From: Peptococcaceae bacterium UBA6116
Lineage (GTDB): Bacteria > Bacillota > Desulfitobacteriia > Desulfitobacteriales > Syntrophobotulaceae
Length of the DNA stretch: 24,057 nucleotides
Assembly (NCBI GenBank): GCA_002423425.1
Contig: DIWC01000003.1
Coordinates: 1-24,057, forward strand
Reading direction: 5' to 3'
The notes under the pieces were generated by a model. The model had not been told where the DNA came from, did no database searches, and saw only the letters and a list, made by a program, of their open reading frames with translations. Made by a program: the position numbers and the translations under genes. Shown piece after piece: positions 1 to 7,301 of the stretch. Numbering within the stretch: position 1 is the first letter of the stretch; every line of letters begins with the position of its first letter.

Positions 1-52
1 TAAGACATAGAAAAAAGAGATTTTTTGAAAAATCTCTTTTTTCTATGTCTTA
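1..52. repeat. Long perfect AT-rich palindrome at the window edge
   Basis: Bases 1-23 are the exact reverse complement of 30-52, giving a 23-bp stem around a six-base TTTGAA loop. The arms begin TAAGACATAG and contain A and T tracts. The palindrome starts at the first base of the window, so it may extend further left. Neither side has a T-run, so it is not a standard intrinsic terminator. The minus-strand transposase fragment stops inside the right arm (TAA at 52-50), which suggests a rearrangement or insertion junction. It could also be the end of a small inverted-repeat element. Confidence 0.85.
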
Positions 53-280
53 AGATCCGCGATAACCCAACGCGGAAACTTGCTCTAAAGCGTGTTTGAA
101 TGATATGTTCTGCATCAAAAGGCTTATGATTTCATTTCTGTATTGATTTGCTTCTGAGACTCTGTCCCCTCCGAAACGACAAAGCTTCATGGGGTCACCT
201 GTCGTGTAGCGCCGGATCCGAAAATATGTCGTATGTAGTATTTCCCTGATTTGTACCGGCGCGTATCCCAATGTAAACAC
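50..280 (-). pseudogene. Transposase fragment (ISL3-like)
   Basis: This open frame of 76 residues (GTG at 280) looks like an internal slice of an IS transposase. A helix-turn-helix-like stretch (around LGYAPVQIREIL) is followed by TGDPMKLCR, then a helical segment ending in ALGYRGS. From memory, that order resembles the region between the zinc-finger/HTH part and the catalytic domain of ISL3-type transposases. No DDE catalytic residues are present. The frame closes at a TAA inside the palindrome at 1-52, and it opens only a few codons upstream of the GTG. There is no convincing ribosome-binding site. I read it as a dead remnant; the family assignment is tentative. Confidence 0.5.
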
Positions 281-321
281 AAATTTAAAAGCCGATTAAG
301 GTATATTACTCCTTATCGGCT
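281..321 (-). terminator. Rho-independent terminator after pyk
   Basis: On the minus strand an 11-bp stem (AGCCGATAAGG pairing with CCTTAATCGGCT, one bulged base) with a nine-base loop is followed by TTTTAAATTT. It lies about 110 bases past the pyk stop and is oriented to end the gap-pyk transcript. Confidence 0.65.
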
Positions 322-335
322 AAATAAAAAAACTC

Positions 336-371
336 CTGGCCACGGCACTGGCCACAGCACTGGCCACGGCA
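336..371. repeat. 12-bp triple tandem repeat
   Basis: Three head-to-tail copies of CTGGCCACGGCA fill 336-371; the middle copy differs by one base (CACAGCA). It is GC-rich inside an AT-rich non-coding stretch between pyk and the transposase remnant. Each unit contains TGGCCA, itself a palindrome. No coding or regulatory role can be read from it. Confidence 0.9.
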
Positions 372-432
372 ATATTACTATATAAAAGATAAATCTGACA
401 ATACACTTTAAAAAATGTTAGTCCGTCATATT

Positions 433-2160
433 CTATATCATATTTACTGTGCCCTCATAAACAACACCGGAAGAAGCGTCTACCGTAACTATCAACCCAT
501 CCTTGATCTTTGCGACAGCTTCTTTAGCACCCACGATGGTCGGAATACCGTATTCAATGGCAACAATTGCGGCATGAGATGTAAGTCCTCCCTGCTCCAC
601 AACCATTGCGCCGGCTTCGGATATAAGGTGAAGATCCTCTGCCTCAGTTACATTTGTAATCAGAATGTCTCCTTTCTTAAACTGCCCGGAACTGCTTTTA
701 CTTCTGGCAGTTCCCGAATAAGACTTTCTGCCGATACCTGTTCCATGTGTTAAAATGCTGCTAACCACTTGAACTTTAATAAGATTAGTTGAACCAACCT
801 TTCCCACCGGTACTCCCGCAGTCAGAACGACTATATCCCCGGTCTTGACCAGCTTCTCATAGAGAGCCTTCGATACCGCCCCGGAAAGAAGCTCATCCGT
901 TCCGCCACTTTGGGGGATAATGATGCAGTACACTCCCCAGTTGAGCGAAAGTCCCCGGGCGACAGCTTGATCAGAGGTTGCCGCAATCAACAAAGACTTA
1001 GGCCGGTAACGGGATATCATCCTGGCTGTTATACCGGATTGAGTAGGTGTGATGATGGCAGCAGCATTAAGATCATTGGCAATGGTATTGCTGGCATGTC
1101 CGATAGCATCGGTAATATTAAAACCTTTTTTTGCCAATATATTATTTTTAAATAAAATACTTTCGGCCTTTCTTGCTATCTTATCCATTGTCTGCACAGC
1201 TTCGACCGGAAAGGCACCGACGGCTGTTTCACCTGAGAGCATAATCGCATCGGTTCCGTCCAGGATGGCATTAGCAACATCACTTGCTTCCGCCCGCGTA
1301 GGACGGGGTTGCCGAATCATTGAGTCCAACATTTGTGTTGCCACAATCACAATCTTGCCAAAACTATTGCATTTGCAAATGATCTCTTTTTGATATAAAG
1401 GAACATCCTCAACCGGTACTTCAACTCCCAGATCACCCCTCGCCACCATGATACCGTCAACCACATTGAGTATGCTGTCGACATTAGCAATTCCTTCTAT
1501 ATTTTCTATCTTCGCTATGATCGCAACATTTGACCCGGCATCCTCAGCCAGTTTGCGGACTTCAAGTATATCAGCTGCTTTTCGGGTAAAGGATGCGGCA
1601 ATAAAATCAATATTATTTTCTAAGCCAAAATGTATGTCATCAATATCCTTCTGGGTTAAGGCAGGAAGTTTTAGCGATAAGCCCGGTACATTGACACCTT
1701 TTCTTGATTTAAGGACTCCCCCGTTAACAACTTTTGTTAAAACCATCCCTGGTTGAATAGAGATTACTTCAAGGTCTAAAAGCCCGTCGTCTATTAGAAT
1801 ATGGAACCCTGGATGGATTTCATGCCAAAGGCTCTCACAAGAAATATAAACCCTTTCCGAAGAACCTAACTCATTATTATTATCCAGAACGAATTGATTG
1901 CCATTTTCCAGAACTACCCCTTCTGCCGGAAGTAATCCTGTACGAATCTCCGGCCCCTTGGTATCCAAAAGGATGCCAAGATTGACTCCTTCCTTGGCAG
2001 CAACGTCTCTCAGAGTCTTAATACGCCTGCCATGTTCTTCATGGCTGCCATGGGAAAAGTTAAGCCGGGCCACGTTCATTCCGGCATCCAAGAGCTGTTT
2101 TATTATTTCAGGAGACTCACTTGCGGGACCAATCGTACAAATAATTTTGGTTCTTCTCAA
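433..2160 (-). CDS. pyk: Pyruvate kinase with C-terminal PEP-utilising-type domain
   Basis: Converts phosphoenolpyruvate and ADP to pyruvate and ATP, the last step of glycolysis, in the cytoplasm. The N-terminus RRTKIICTIGPASES, the ARLNFSHGS and LLDTKGPEIRTG motifs, MVARGDLGVE and the MLDSMI-PTRAE-DV signature are all present. At 575 residues it is about 100 longer than the classical enzyme. The extra C-terminus (about 475-575) carries GGLTSHAAI with His at about 529, as in the phosphohistidine swivel domain of PEP synthase/PPDK, an arrangement known from Bacillus-group pyruvate kinases. I chose the TTG start at 2160 because GAGAGGG lies 8 bases upstream and the protein then begins at the family's usual point. 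An earlier in-frame TTG at 2205 would overlap gap. It is 25 bases downstream of gap, so the two are probably cotranscribed. Confidence 0.96.
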   Translation of the reverse strand: MRRTKIICTIGPASESPEIIKQLLDAGMNVARLNFSHGSHEEHGRRIKTLRDVAAKEGVNLGILLDTKGPEIRTGLLPAEGVVLENGNQFVLDNNNELGSSERVYISCESLWHEIHPGFHILIDDGLLDLEVISIQPGMVLTKVVNGGVLKSRKGVNVPGLSLKLPALTQKDIDDIHFGLENNIDFIAASFTRKAADILEVRKLAEDAGSNVAIIAKIENIEGIANVDSILNVVDGIMVARGDLGVEVPVEDVPLYQKEIICKCNSFGKIVIVATQMLDSMIRQPRPTRAEASDVANAILDGTDAIMLSGETAVGAFPVEAVQTMDKIARKAESILFKNNILAKKGFNITDAIGHASNTIANDLNAAAIITPTQSGITARMISRYRPKSLLIAATSDQAVARGLSLNWGVYCIIIPQSGGTDELLSGAVSKALYEKLVKTGDIVVLTAGVPVGKVGSTNLIKVQVVSSILTHGTGIGRKSYSGTARSKSSSGQFKKGDILITNVTEAEDLHLISEAGAMVVEQGGLTSHAAIVAIEYGIPTIVGAKEAVAKIKDGLIVTVDASSGVVYEGTVNMI

Positions 2161-2168
2161 TTTTACCG

Positions 2169-2175
2169 CCCTCTC
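2169..2175 (-). promoter_or_regulatory. Ribosome-binding site deciding the pyk start
   Basis: GAGAGGG on the minus strand, 8 bases before the TTG at 2160. It selects this codon over the in-frame TTG at 2205 inside gap. Confidence 0.6.
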
Positions 2176-2185
2176 AAACAATAAA

Positions 2186-3196
2186 TTATAGTCCGCGAGA
2201 AGCAATTAATTTTATTAAATCAATTACTCTATTGGAATATCCCCATTCATTATCATACCAGGAGAGAATTTTAACCATTTTATCCCCAACCACCATGGTC
2301 GACAGGCCATCAACAATGGAACTTAGGCTACTGTTGTTATAATCAATGGAAACTAGGGGAAGATCATTATAAGCCATAATCCCTTTTAAGCTTGTTTCGG
2401 CAGCCTCTTTGAGCTTGGCGTTAACTTCATCTTTCGTAGTTGGTTTACTTACATTGACGACAAAATCAACCAAGGATACATTCGGAGTCGGAACTCTTAC
2501 CGCCAGTCCTTGAAGCTTGCCTTTCAATTCCGGCAAAACAAGCGCAACAGCTTTAGCTGCCCCGGTCGTAGTCGGTATCATAGATTGGAAGGCACTCCTG
2601 GCACGTCTCCAGTCTTCGTGTTCAAAGTCGAGGATCCGCTGGTCATTGGTTACGGAATGTGTGGTAGTCATCATACCCTGTTCAATGCCAAACTCCTCCG
2701 AAATTATTTTTGCTACCGGCGCTAAACAGTTGGTAGTACAAGAAGCGTTGGAAATTATGTTGTGAGAATTTGGATCATAGTCATCATCATTAACTCCCAT
2801 GACGACGGTAATATCTTCGTTTTTGGCAGGTGCGGAAATTACAACTTTTTTGGCTCCGGCCTGGATATGTTTACTTGCGCCTTCTCTGGCTACAAACCTG
2901 CCGGTTGATTCGATAATCACATCTGCTTTGAGCTCTTTCCAGGGTAAGGCTGCCGGATCCCTCTCTGCCAAAAGTTTAATTGCTTTACCGTTAACCGTCA
3001 TAACACCCCCGGCAACTTCAACATTATAAGGCAGGATACCGTGGTTAGAATCATATTTTAACAAATGACCAAGCATATCCGGTTTGCCTAAATCATTAAT
3101 CGCAACGACTTCCAAATCCCCGGGAGATTGCAGAAAAGCCTTAAAACATAATCTTCCAATTCTTCCAAATCCATTGATTCCGATTCTCACCGTCAT
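2186..3196 (-). CDS. gap: Glyceraldehyde-3-phosphate dehydrogenase, type I
   Basis: Oxidises and phosphorylates glyceraldehyde-3-phosphate to 1,3-bisphosphoglycerate with NAD+. The 336-residue length is normal. The Rossmann start GINGFGRIGR is at 6-15, the catalytic motif SNASCTTNCLAP has Cys at about 153, and the base-providing His is in TTTHSVTNDQ at about 180. The C-terminal WYDNEWGYSNR signature is intact. The ATG is preceded by AGGAGG with 9 bases of spacing. It leads a probable gap-pyk operon, with tpi, pgk, eno and gpm absent from this window. The 23-bp repeats immediately upstream are candidate control sites. Confidence 0.98.
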   Translation of the reverse strand: MTVRIGINGFGRIGRLCFKAFLQSPGDLEVVAINDLGKPDMLGHLLKYDSNHGILPYNVEVAGGVMTVNGKAIKLLAERDPAALPWKELKADVIIESTGRFVAREGASKHIQAGAKKVVISAPAKNEDITVVMGVNDDDYDPNSHNIISNASCTTNCLAPVAKIISEEFGIEQGMMTTTHSVTNDQRILDFEHEDWRRARSAFQSMIPTTTGAAKAVALVLPELKGKLQGLAVRVPTPNVSLVDFVVNVSKPTTKDEVNAKLKEAAETSLKGIMAYNDLPLVSIDYNNSSLSSIVDGLSTMVVGDKMVKILSWYDNEWGYSNRVIDLIKLIASRGL

Positions 3197-3216
3197 AATA
3201 AAAGCCTCCTATAGCA

Positions 3217-3285
3217 TTTATTTATTTAAACATATACGTTCTATTCATATAAACATATACGTTCTATTTATATAAACATATCCCT
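3217..3285 (-). repeat. Three 23-bp direct repeats in front of gap
   Basis: Three units of exactly 23 bp lie head to tail at 3217-3239, 3240-3262 and 3263-3285. On the minus strand each contains ATATGTTTAWATRAATARA. The two units nearest gap start ACGT and contain the near-palindrome AACRTATAYGTT; the distal one starts GGGAT and lacks that half. The period is about two helical turns, so bound proteins would sit on the same DNA face. The array ends about 20 bases before the gap start codon, inside the likely leader or promoter. It does not match the CggR operator known from Bacillus. A regulatory role is inference. Confidence 0.7.
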
Positions 3286-3362
3286 GTCGCAGAATGTTTA
3301 TTTGGACAAATAGATTCTAAATATAGAATCCCCCAAAAAAAACAAAACTTGCAATACAATCA

Positions 3363-4118
3363 TCAAATTATTTGACCTGCTTGATTAATCAATGCCGCAA
3401 GGTACCCCGCCCCAAATCCGTTATCAATATTAACAACGCCTATACCGGCCGAACAACTGTTGAGCATCGCCAGCAAAGCTGATAATCCGCCAAAACTTGC
3501 CCCATATCCGATGCTTGTAGGCACAGCAATCACCGGTTTGGCGATAAGTCCTCCCACCACACTCGGCAAAGCCCCGTCCATTCCGGCTACAACGACCACA
3601 ACGTTAGCCCCGAGCAGTCTTTCTGATTGGGAGAGCAGCCTGTGCAGGCCTGCAACCCCGGTATCATACATTCTCTCAACTTTGTTGCCCATAGTTTCTG
3701 CCGTTACAGCAGCCTCTTCAGCAACCGGAAGATCTGCCGTTCCTGCTGATATGACAAGTATATTTCCTGTCTTTTTTTGCTCCCCTTTGCGGACAACGAT
3801 AGTACGGGCAATTTCATTGAATTCCGCCGCAGGGATTTCTTTTACCAGAGCTTGATAGCAATCTTGGGTAGCACGTGTTGCCAGCACATTTTTTTCTGAG
3901 ATTATAAAAAGCTGTTTGGTGATAGTAATAATTTGTTCCGTAGTCTTTCCCTGGCAAAAAACAACTTCGGGAAAACCTTTACGGTACTGGCGGTGTGTAT
4001 CCAGGAGGGCATACTCCAAATCATAATAGTACATCTTCTTTATCTCTTCCAAACCGGCTTCGATGCTCATATTCCGGTCCTGGACTTTTTTTAAAATATC
4101 ACTAAGCTTTTCATTCAT
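3363..4118 (-). CDS. larB: LarB-type pyridinium-3,5-biscarboxylate mononucleotide synthase
   Basis: LarB carboxylates and hydrolyses nicotinic acid adenine dinucleotide, the first step in making the nickel-pincer cofactor of lactate racemase and related enzymes. The 251-residue protein has the usual N-terminal helical part. A PurE-like domain (about 117-245) follows, with SAGTADLPVAEEA, YDTGVAGLHR, VVAGMDGALPSVVGGL and PTSIGYGASFGG. The ATG at 4118 has a GAGG about 12 bases upstream, rather far. It follows the third M42 gene by 43 bases on the same strand and ends 166 bases before gap. larC, larE and larA are not in the window, so it is separated from its usual partners here. The family is clear; the in vivo role in this organism is inferred. 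Confidence 0.9.
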   Translation of the reverse strand: MNEKLSDILKKVQDRNMSIEAGLEEIKKMYYYDLEYALLDTHRQYRKGFPEVVFCQGKTTEQIITITKQLFIISEKNVLATRATQDCYQALVKEIPAAEFNEIARTIVVRKGEQKKTGNILVISAGTADLPVAEEAAVTAETMGNKVERMYDTGVAGLHRLLSQSERLLGANVVVVVAGMDGALPSVVGGLIAKPVIAVPTSIGYGASFGGLSALLAMLNSCSAGIGVVNIDNGFGAGYLAALINQAGQII

Positions 4119-4161
4119 ATTAATTAGCTACCTCATAATTTAAAAAATCAATCTTTTTAAA

Positions 4162-5166
4162 TTAACTTGCAAACGGATTCTTTAGTAACTCAGACAGCAA
4201 ACGATAGGCAGATTCAATATCCAACTTAGTCGTGATTTCGCTTCCGCTATGCAAATACCTAACAGGAACTGCAATTCCGCCGGTTGGAACTCCGCCCTTC
4301 GTCAGGTGAACAGGGCCTGAGTCCGTACCCCCGGCAGAGATGATTTCACTTTGGAATACTATATTGTTCTTTACAGCAATATCGATCATCCAATTTTTGA
4401 TCACCGGAGAAACGATAATCGATCTATCCATAACTTTAATCGCAACACCATTGTTTAAAGAGGTACGATACTTTTCTTTCGGAGTATCATAGCTAATCGT
4501 AGTATCAATAATCAAGGCTAAATCCGGTTCGATGGCAAAGGCCGCCGTTTTTGCTCCGCGGGCACCTACTTCTTCCTGAACGGTAAAAACAAAAAATACA
4601 TCGTCTTCACCCTGATAGTTTTTTAAAACCTCCAGGGCAATGAAACATCCCAGGCGATTATCGATGGCTTTAGAGATAATATGGCTGCCGTTTTCCACAA
4701 ACTCACCTGTAAGAATGGCCATATCTCCTTCCCTTACCATCTTTCTGGCCTCTTCCTCACTGTTTACGCCAATATCGATAAAATATTTTCCTTTTGACTT
4801 TTCCTCTTCACTCTCTTTTCTTTCTCTGCCAATTACACCGTAACAACGGTTGCTAAACATTACTCTCCTAGCAAGCAAGCCGGCTTCATTTAAACCACCA
4901 ACCGCAGAAAAATACAAGTAGCCGTTATTATCAATATGGGTAACAATAACTCCTACTTCATCCATATGGGCGGCTATCATTATTCTTTTTCCCCGGCCTT
5001 TTTTTCTGATAATTAAATTGCCAAGAATGTCGGTCTCGACGTTATCAACATGGTTCTTGCTATAGCCCATTATAAGTCCGGCAATTTCCTTTTCATTGCC
5101 GGAAGGACCATAGGCTTGAGTCAGCTTTTTTAATAATGAAAAATCCAAATTAATATTTCCTGACAT
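4162..5166 (-). CDS. M42 family metallo-aminopeptidase (third of three)
   Basis: M42 enzymes are cytosolic di-zinc or di-cobalt aminopeptidases that assemble into tetrahedral dodecamers and trim short peptides; some act as glutamyl aminopeptidase or endoglucanase-like proteins. All expected ligands are visible in the 334 residues: AHMDE (His67, Asp69), AIDN (Asp169), QEEVGARG (catalytic Glu198, Glu199), IIDTT (Asp221) and YLHS (His306). The start begins with a leader-like MSGNINLDF, then LLKKLTQAYGPSGNE, the usual M42 opening. An Ala/Glu/Lys-rich insertion (ERKESEEEKSKGK, about 115-127) sits before the PDZ-like dimerisation subdomain's end. It follows the middle M42 gene by 17 bases, so the genes form an operon. 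Substrate is not predictable. Confidence 0.93.
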   Translation of the reverse strand: MSGNINLDFSLLKKLTQAYGPSGNEKEIAGLIMGYSKNHVDNVETDILGNLIIRKKGRGKRIMIAAHMDEVGVIVTHIDNNGYLYFSAVGGLNEAGLLARRVMFSNRCYGVIGRERKESEEEKSKGKYFIDIGVNSEEEARKMVREGDMAILTGEFVENGSHIISKAIDNRLGCFIALEVLKNYQGEDDVFFVFTVQEEVGARGAKTAAFAIEPDLALIIDTTISYDTPKEKYRTSLNNGVAIKVMDRSIIVSPVIKNWMIDIAVKNNIVFQSEIISAGGTDSGPVHLTKGGVPTGGIAVPVRYLHSGSEITTKLDIESAYRLLSELLKNPFAS

Positions 5167-5183
5167 ACTTCGACCTCCTGCAA

Positions 5184-6218
5184 TTAGGTATTAGAACAAA
5201 ATACTTGAATATTTTCCAGAATTGAATGTACTAATTTGAGGCAATTTTCATAATCCTGCATTGCTATTAATGAGCTCATAGTATGGATATTCCGGCAAGG
5301 AATACTGAGTGTAATTAAAGGGATACCACGTCCCGCTTGATGAATATTCCCCGCATCATTAGCAGCTGTGGTTCCCCTGCGGAACTGGAGCGGGATATCC
5401 AGTTTTTCAGCTAATTCCGCCACTTTTTGAATTAACTCCGGATTGTAAATTGTAGCCGAATCCATTAATGAGCAGGCCGGTCCCTTGCCAAGTTCAACTA
5501 TCCATTCTTCTTCGAATGTTTCAGCCAGGTCTTTAGCCATAGTGGCTTCGACGACAATTGCTAAATCAGCCTCAAGATAGTTGCTAATAACTTTTGATCC
5601 CCTTAAGCCCACTTCCTCCTGAACCGTAAAGGCTCCCACAAGGTCGCAACGGTATTGATTATTGAGAATTTGCATAATTACTGAACAACCTGCGCGGTCA
5701 TCTAAAGCCTTGGCCTTATTGAACCCGGAACCAAGCCTCTCAAACCTACTCGCAAAAGCTACATAATCCCCGAGTTTAACTATATTTTCGGCTTCTTCTT
5801 TGGATACGGCTCCAATGTCTATGTATAATTCTTCAATACTCAGTATTTGTTTGCGTTCCTCAGGTTTCTGTAAATGAATAGCCTTAGAGCCGATAACCCC
5901 TGGTACCTCATTGCCGCAGACAACAGTTTTGGAAACAAGTATTTTGGGATCAATGCCACCAACAGTTTGAAATTTTAAAAAACCATCATTCGTGATCTCC
6001 GTGATAAACAGCCCGACTTCATCCATATGGGCACAGAGCAGTACTTTAGGAACACCCAAAATATTTCCATCCATCCCCTTTTTTCGGACAATCAAATTGC
6101 CTATCTTGTCGATTTTATAATCATCAGCCTTGTCTTTAAGTTGTTCAATGATATATTCTCTTACCTTCTTTTCATTTCCAGATACTCCGTCCAGCTCGCA
6201 TAATTCTTTTAAAAACAT
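5184..6218 (-). CDS. M42 family metallo-aminopeptidase (second of three)
   Basis: A full-length M42 peptidase of 344 residues. The opening ELDGVSGNE, then AHMDEVG (His64, Asp66), ALDDRAG (Asp173), QEEVGLRG (Glu201, Glu202), VVEAT (Glu224) and NIHTM (His312) give a complete metal site. Glu rather than Asp at 224 separates it from its two neighbours. The frame is open 20 codons further upstream, but the ATG at 6218 is preceded by GGAGG and matches the family N-terminus, so I place the start there. It overlaps the end of the upstream M42 gene by 10 bases, which points to translational coupling. Confidence 0.93.
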   Translation of the reverse strand: MFLKELCELDGVSGNEKKVREYIIEQLKDKADDYKIDKIGNLIVRKKGMDGNILGVPKVLLCAHMDEVGLFITEITNDGFLKFQTVGGIDPKILVSKTVVCGNEVPGVIGSKAIHLQKPEERKQILSIEELYIDIGAVSKEEAENIVKLGDYVAFASRFERLGSGFNKAKALDDRAGCSVIMQILNNQYRCDLVGAFTVQEEVGLRGSKVISNYLEADLAIVVEATMAKDLAETFEEEWIVELGKGPACSLMDSATIYNPELIQKVAELAEKLDIPLQFRRGTTAANDAGNIHQAGRGIPLITLSIPCRNIHTMSSLIAMQDYENCLKLVHSILENIQVFCSNT

Positions 6219-7228
6219 GATAATTCCTCCAGATCTTCCGGTAAGGATGCAATATAATAAGCCAGGAGTTTCCCGCAATCCACAACATCAAGCACCGATA
6301 TTGTTTCCACCGAAGTATGCATATATCTTAAAGGAATAGAAACTAAACCTGTAGGAATCCCCTGACCGGACAATTGAATTACCCGGGCGTCGGTACCCGT
6401 TGGACCTGCGACAGGTTGAATTTGATAAGGGATCCTGTTTTCTTTGGCCGCAGTTTGCAGTCCGGAGTAAATTCGGGGATGAATGTTAGGACCCAGGGTG
6501 ATGACCGGACCTTTGCCGAGCTGAATATTGACCTGAGCTTTGGTATCTAAGGTTTGAGCATGGGTAACATCAATTGCTACAGCGATCTCAGGCTTTATTC
6601 GATCTGTCCCGGTAAAAGCACCTCTTAAGCCAACTTCTTCTTGAACTGTGGCTACAGCAATTACATCGTGTTTATGGTCTATGCGGCACAACTCGTTTAA
6701 ACAAACCGCCATTACGGTGATCCCCGCCCTGTCATCCAGTGCTTTCCCTGCTATATTTTGGTTGAGCATGGTAAATGGTTCCCTTTTAATACTGACTACA
6801 TCTCCTGGTTTTACCAGCTGTACTGTCTTCTCCTGTGAATATCCAATATCAATGATTAAATCGTCAATAAGAAAAGATTTCTTGGAAGCTGTTAATTTTT
6901 CGCGGGAAACGAGGGAAACCACCCCATTAATATCCTCCCGCCCATGAATGATGACCTCTTGGTTTAAAAGGGTTCGCTGGTCAATTCCCCCAACCGTGGA
7001 AAAGTGAACAAAGCCCAGATTATCAAAATAGGTCACTATTAACCCTATCTCATCAAGGTGAGCTGCCAACATAACTGCTTGTTTACTTTTGATGCCCTTT
7101 TTGATTACATAATTATTTCCCATAAAGTCTTTGCTGATTTCGGCGGGAAATTGGTTGAAGACACCTTGAATCAAAGAGGTCATTGTATGCTCATAGGCTG
7201 AGACTCCTGAACTTGAAGATAATAACAA
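6209..7228 (-). CDS. M42 family metallo-aminopeptidase (first of three)
   Basis: M42 peptidase with AHLDEIG (His57, Asp59), ALDDRAG (Asp165), QEEVGLRG (Glu197, Glu198), AIDVT (Asp220) and RYMHT (His304), numbered from the TTG at 7228. That start leaves a very short N-terminus, MLLSSSSGVSAYE. The frame stays open upstream to 7268-7270 and would add AKNSIELAQELI, which fits the family's first helix. A GGGTGAG box precedes CTG at 7267 and ATT at 7270, so a non-canonical CTG or ATT start is plausible; no ATG or GTG is available there. It lies 30-70 bases after the penicillin-binding protein gene and is probably on its transcript. Confidence 0.9.
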   Translation of the reverse strand: MLLSSSSGVSAYEHTMTSLIQGVFNQFPAEISKDFMGNNYVIKKGIKSKQAVMLAAHLDEIGLIVTYFDNLGFVHFSTVGGIDQRTLLNQEVIIHGREDINGVVSLVSREKLTASKKSFLIDDLIIDIGYSQEKTVQLVKPGDVVSIKREPFTMLNQNIAGKALDDRAGITVMAVCLNELCRIDHKHDVIAVATVQEEVGLRGAFTGTDRIKPEIAVAIDVTHAQTLDTKAQVNIQLGKGPVITLGPNIHPRIYSGLQTAAKENRIPYQIQPVAGPTGTDARVIQLSGQGIPTGLVSIPLRYMHTSVETISVLDVVDCGKLLAYYIASLPEDLEELSCF

Positions 7229-7301
7229 TATTAACTCTTGAGCCAGCTCTATAGAATTTTTAGCCAGAATTACTCACCCTTCCCTTATTCCTATTAAAAT
7301 C

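Noticed and set aside
3217..3285. Repeats before gap as a CRISPR array or CggR operator
   Set aside because: The repeat units are directly contiguous, with no unique spacers, and the motif does not match the direct CGGGAC/TGTC boxes of the CggR site.
3313..3330. GATTCTA/TAGAATC hairpin upstream of gap as the larB terminator
   Set aside because: The seven-bp stem is AT-rich, and on the minus strand the T-run precedes it instead of following.
3460..3855. 131-residue plus-strand open frame inside larB
   Set aside because: Fully antisense to a clear LarB gene; Ser/Thr/Ala-rich composition is what the reverse of the larB codons would give, and no ribosome-binding site precedes it.
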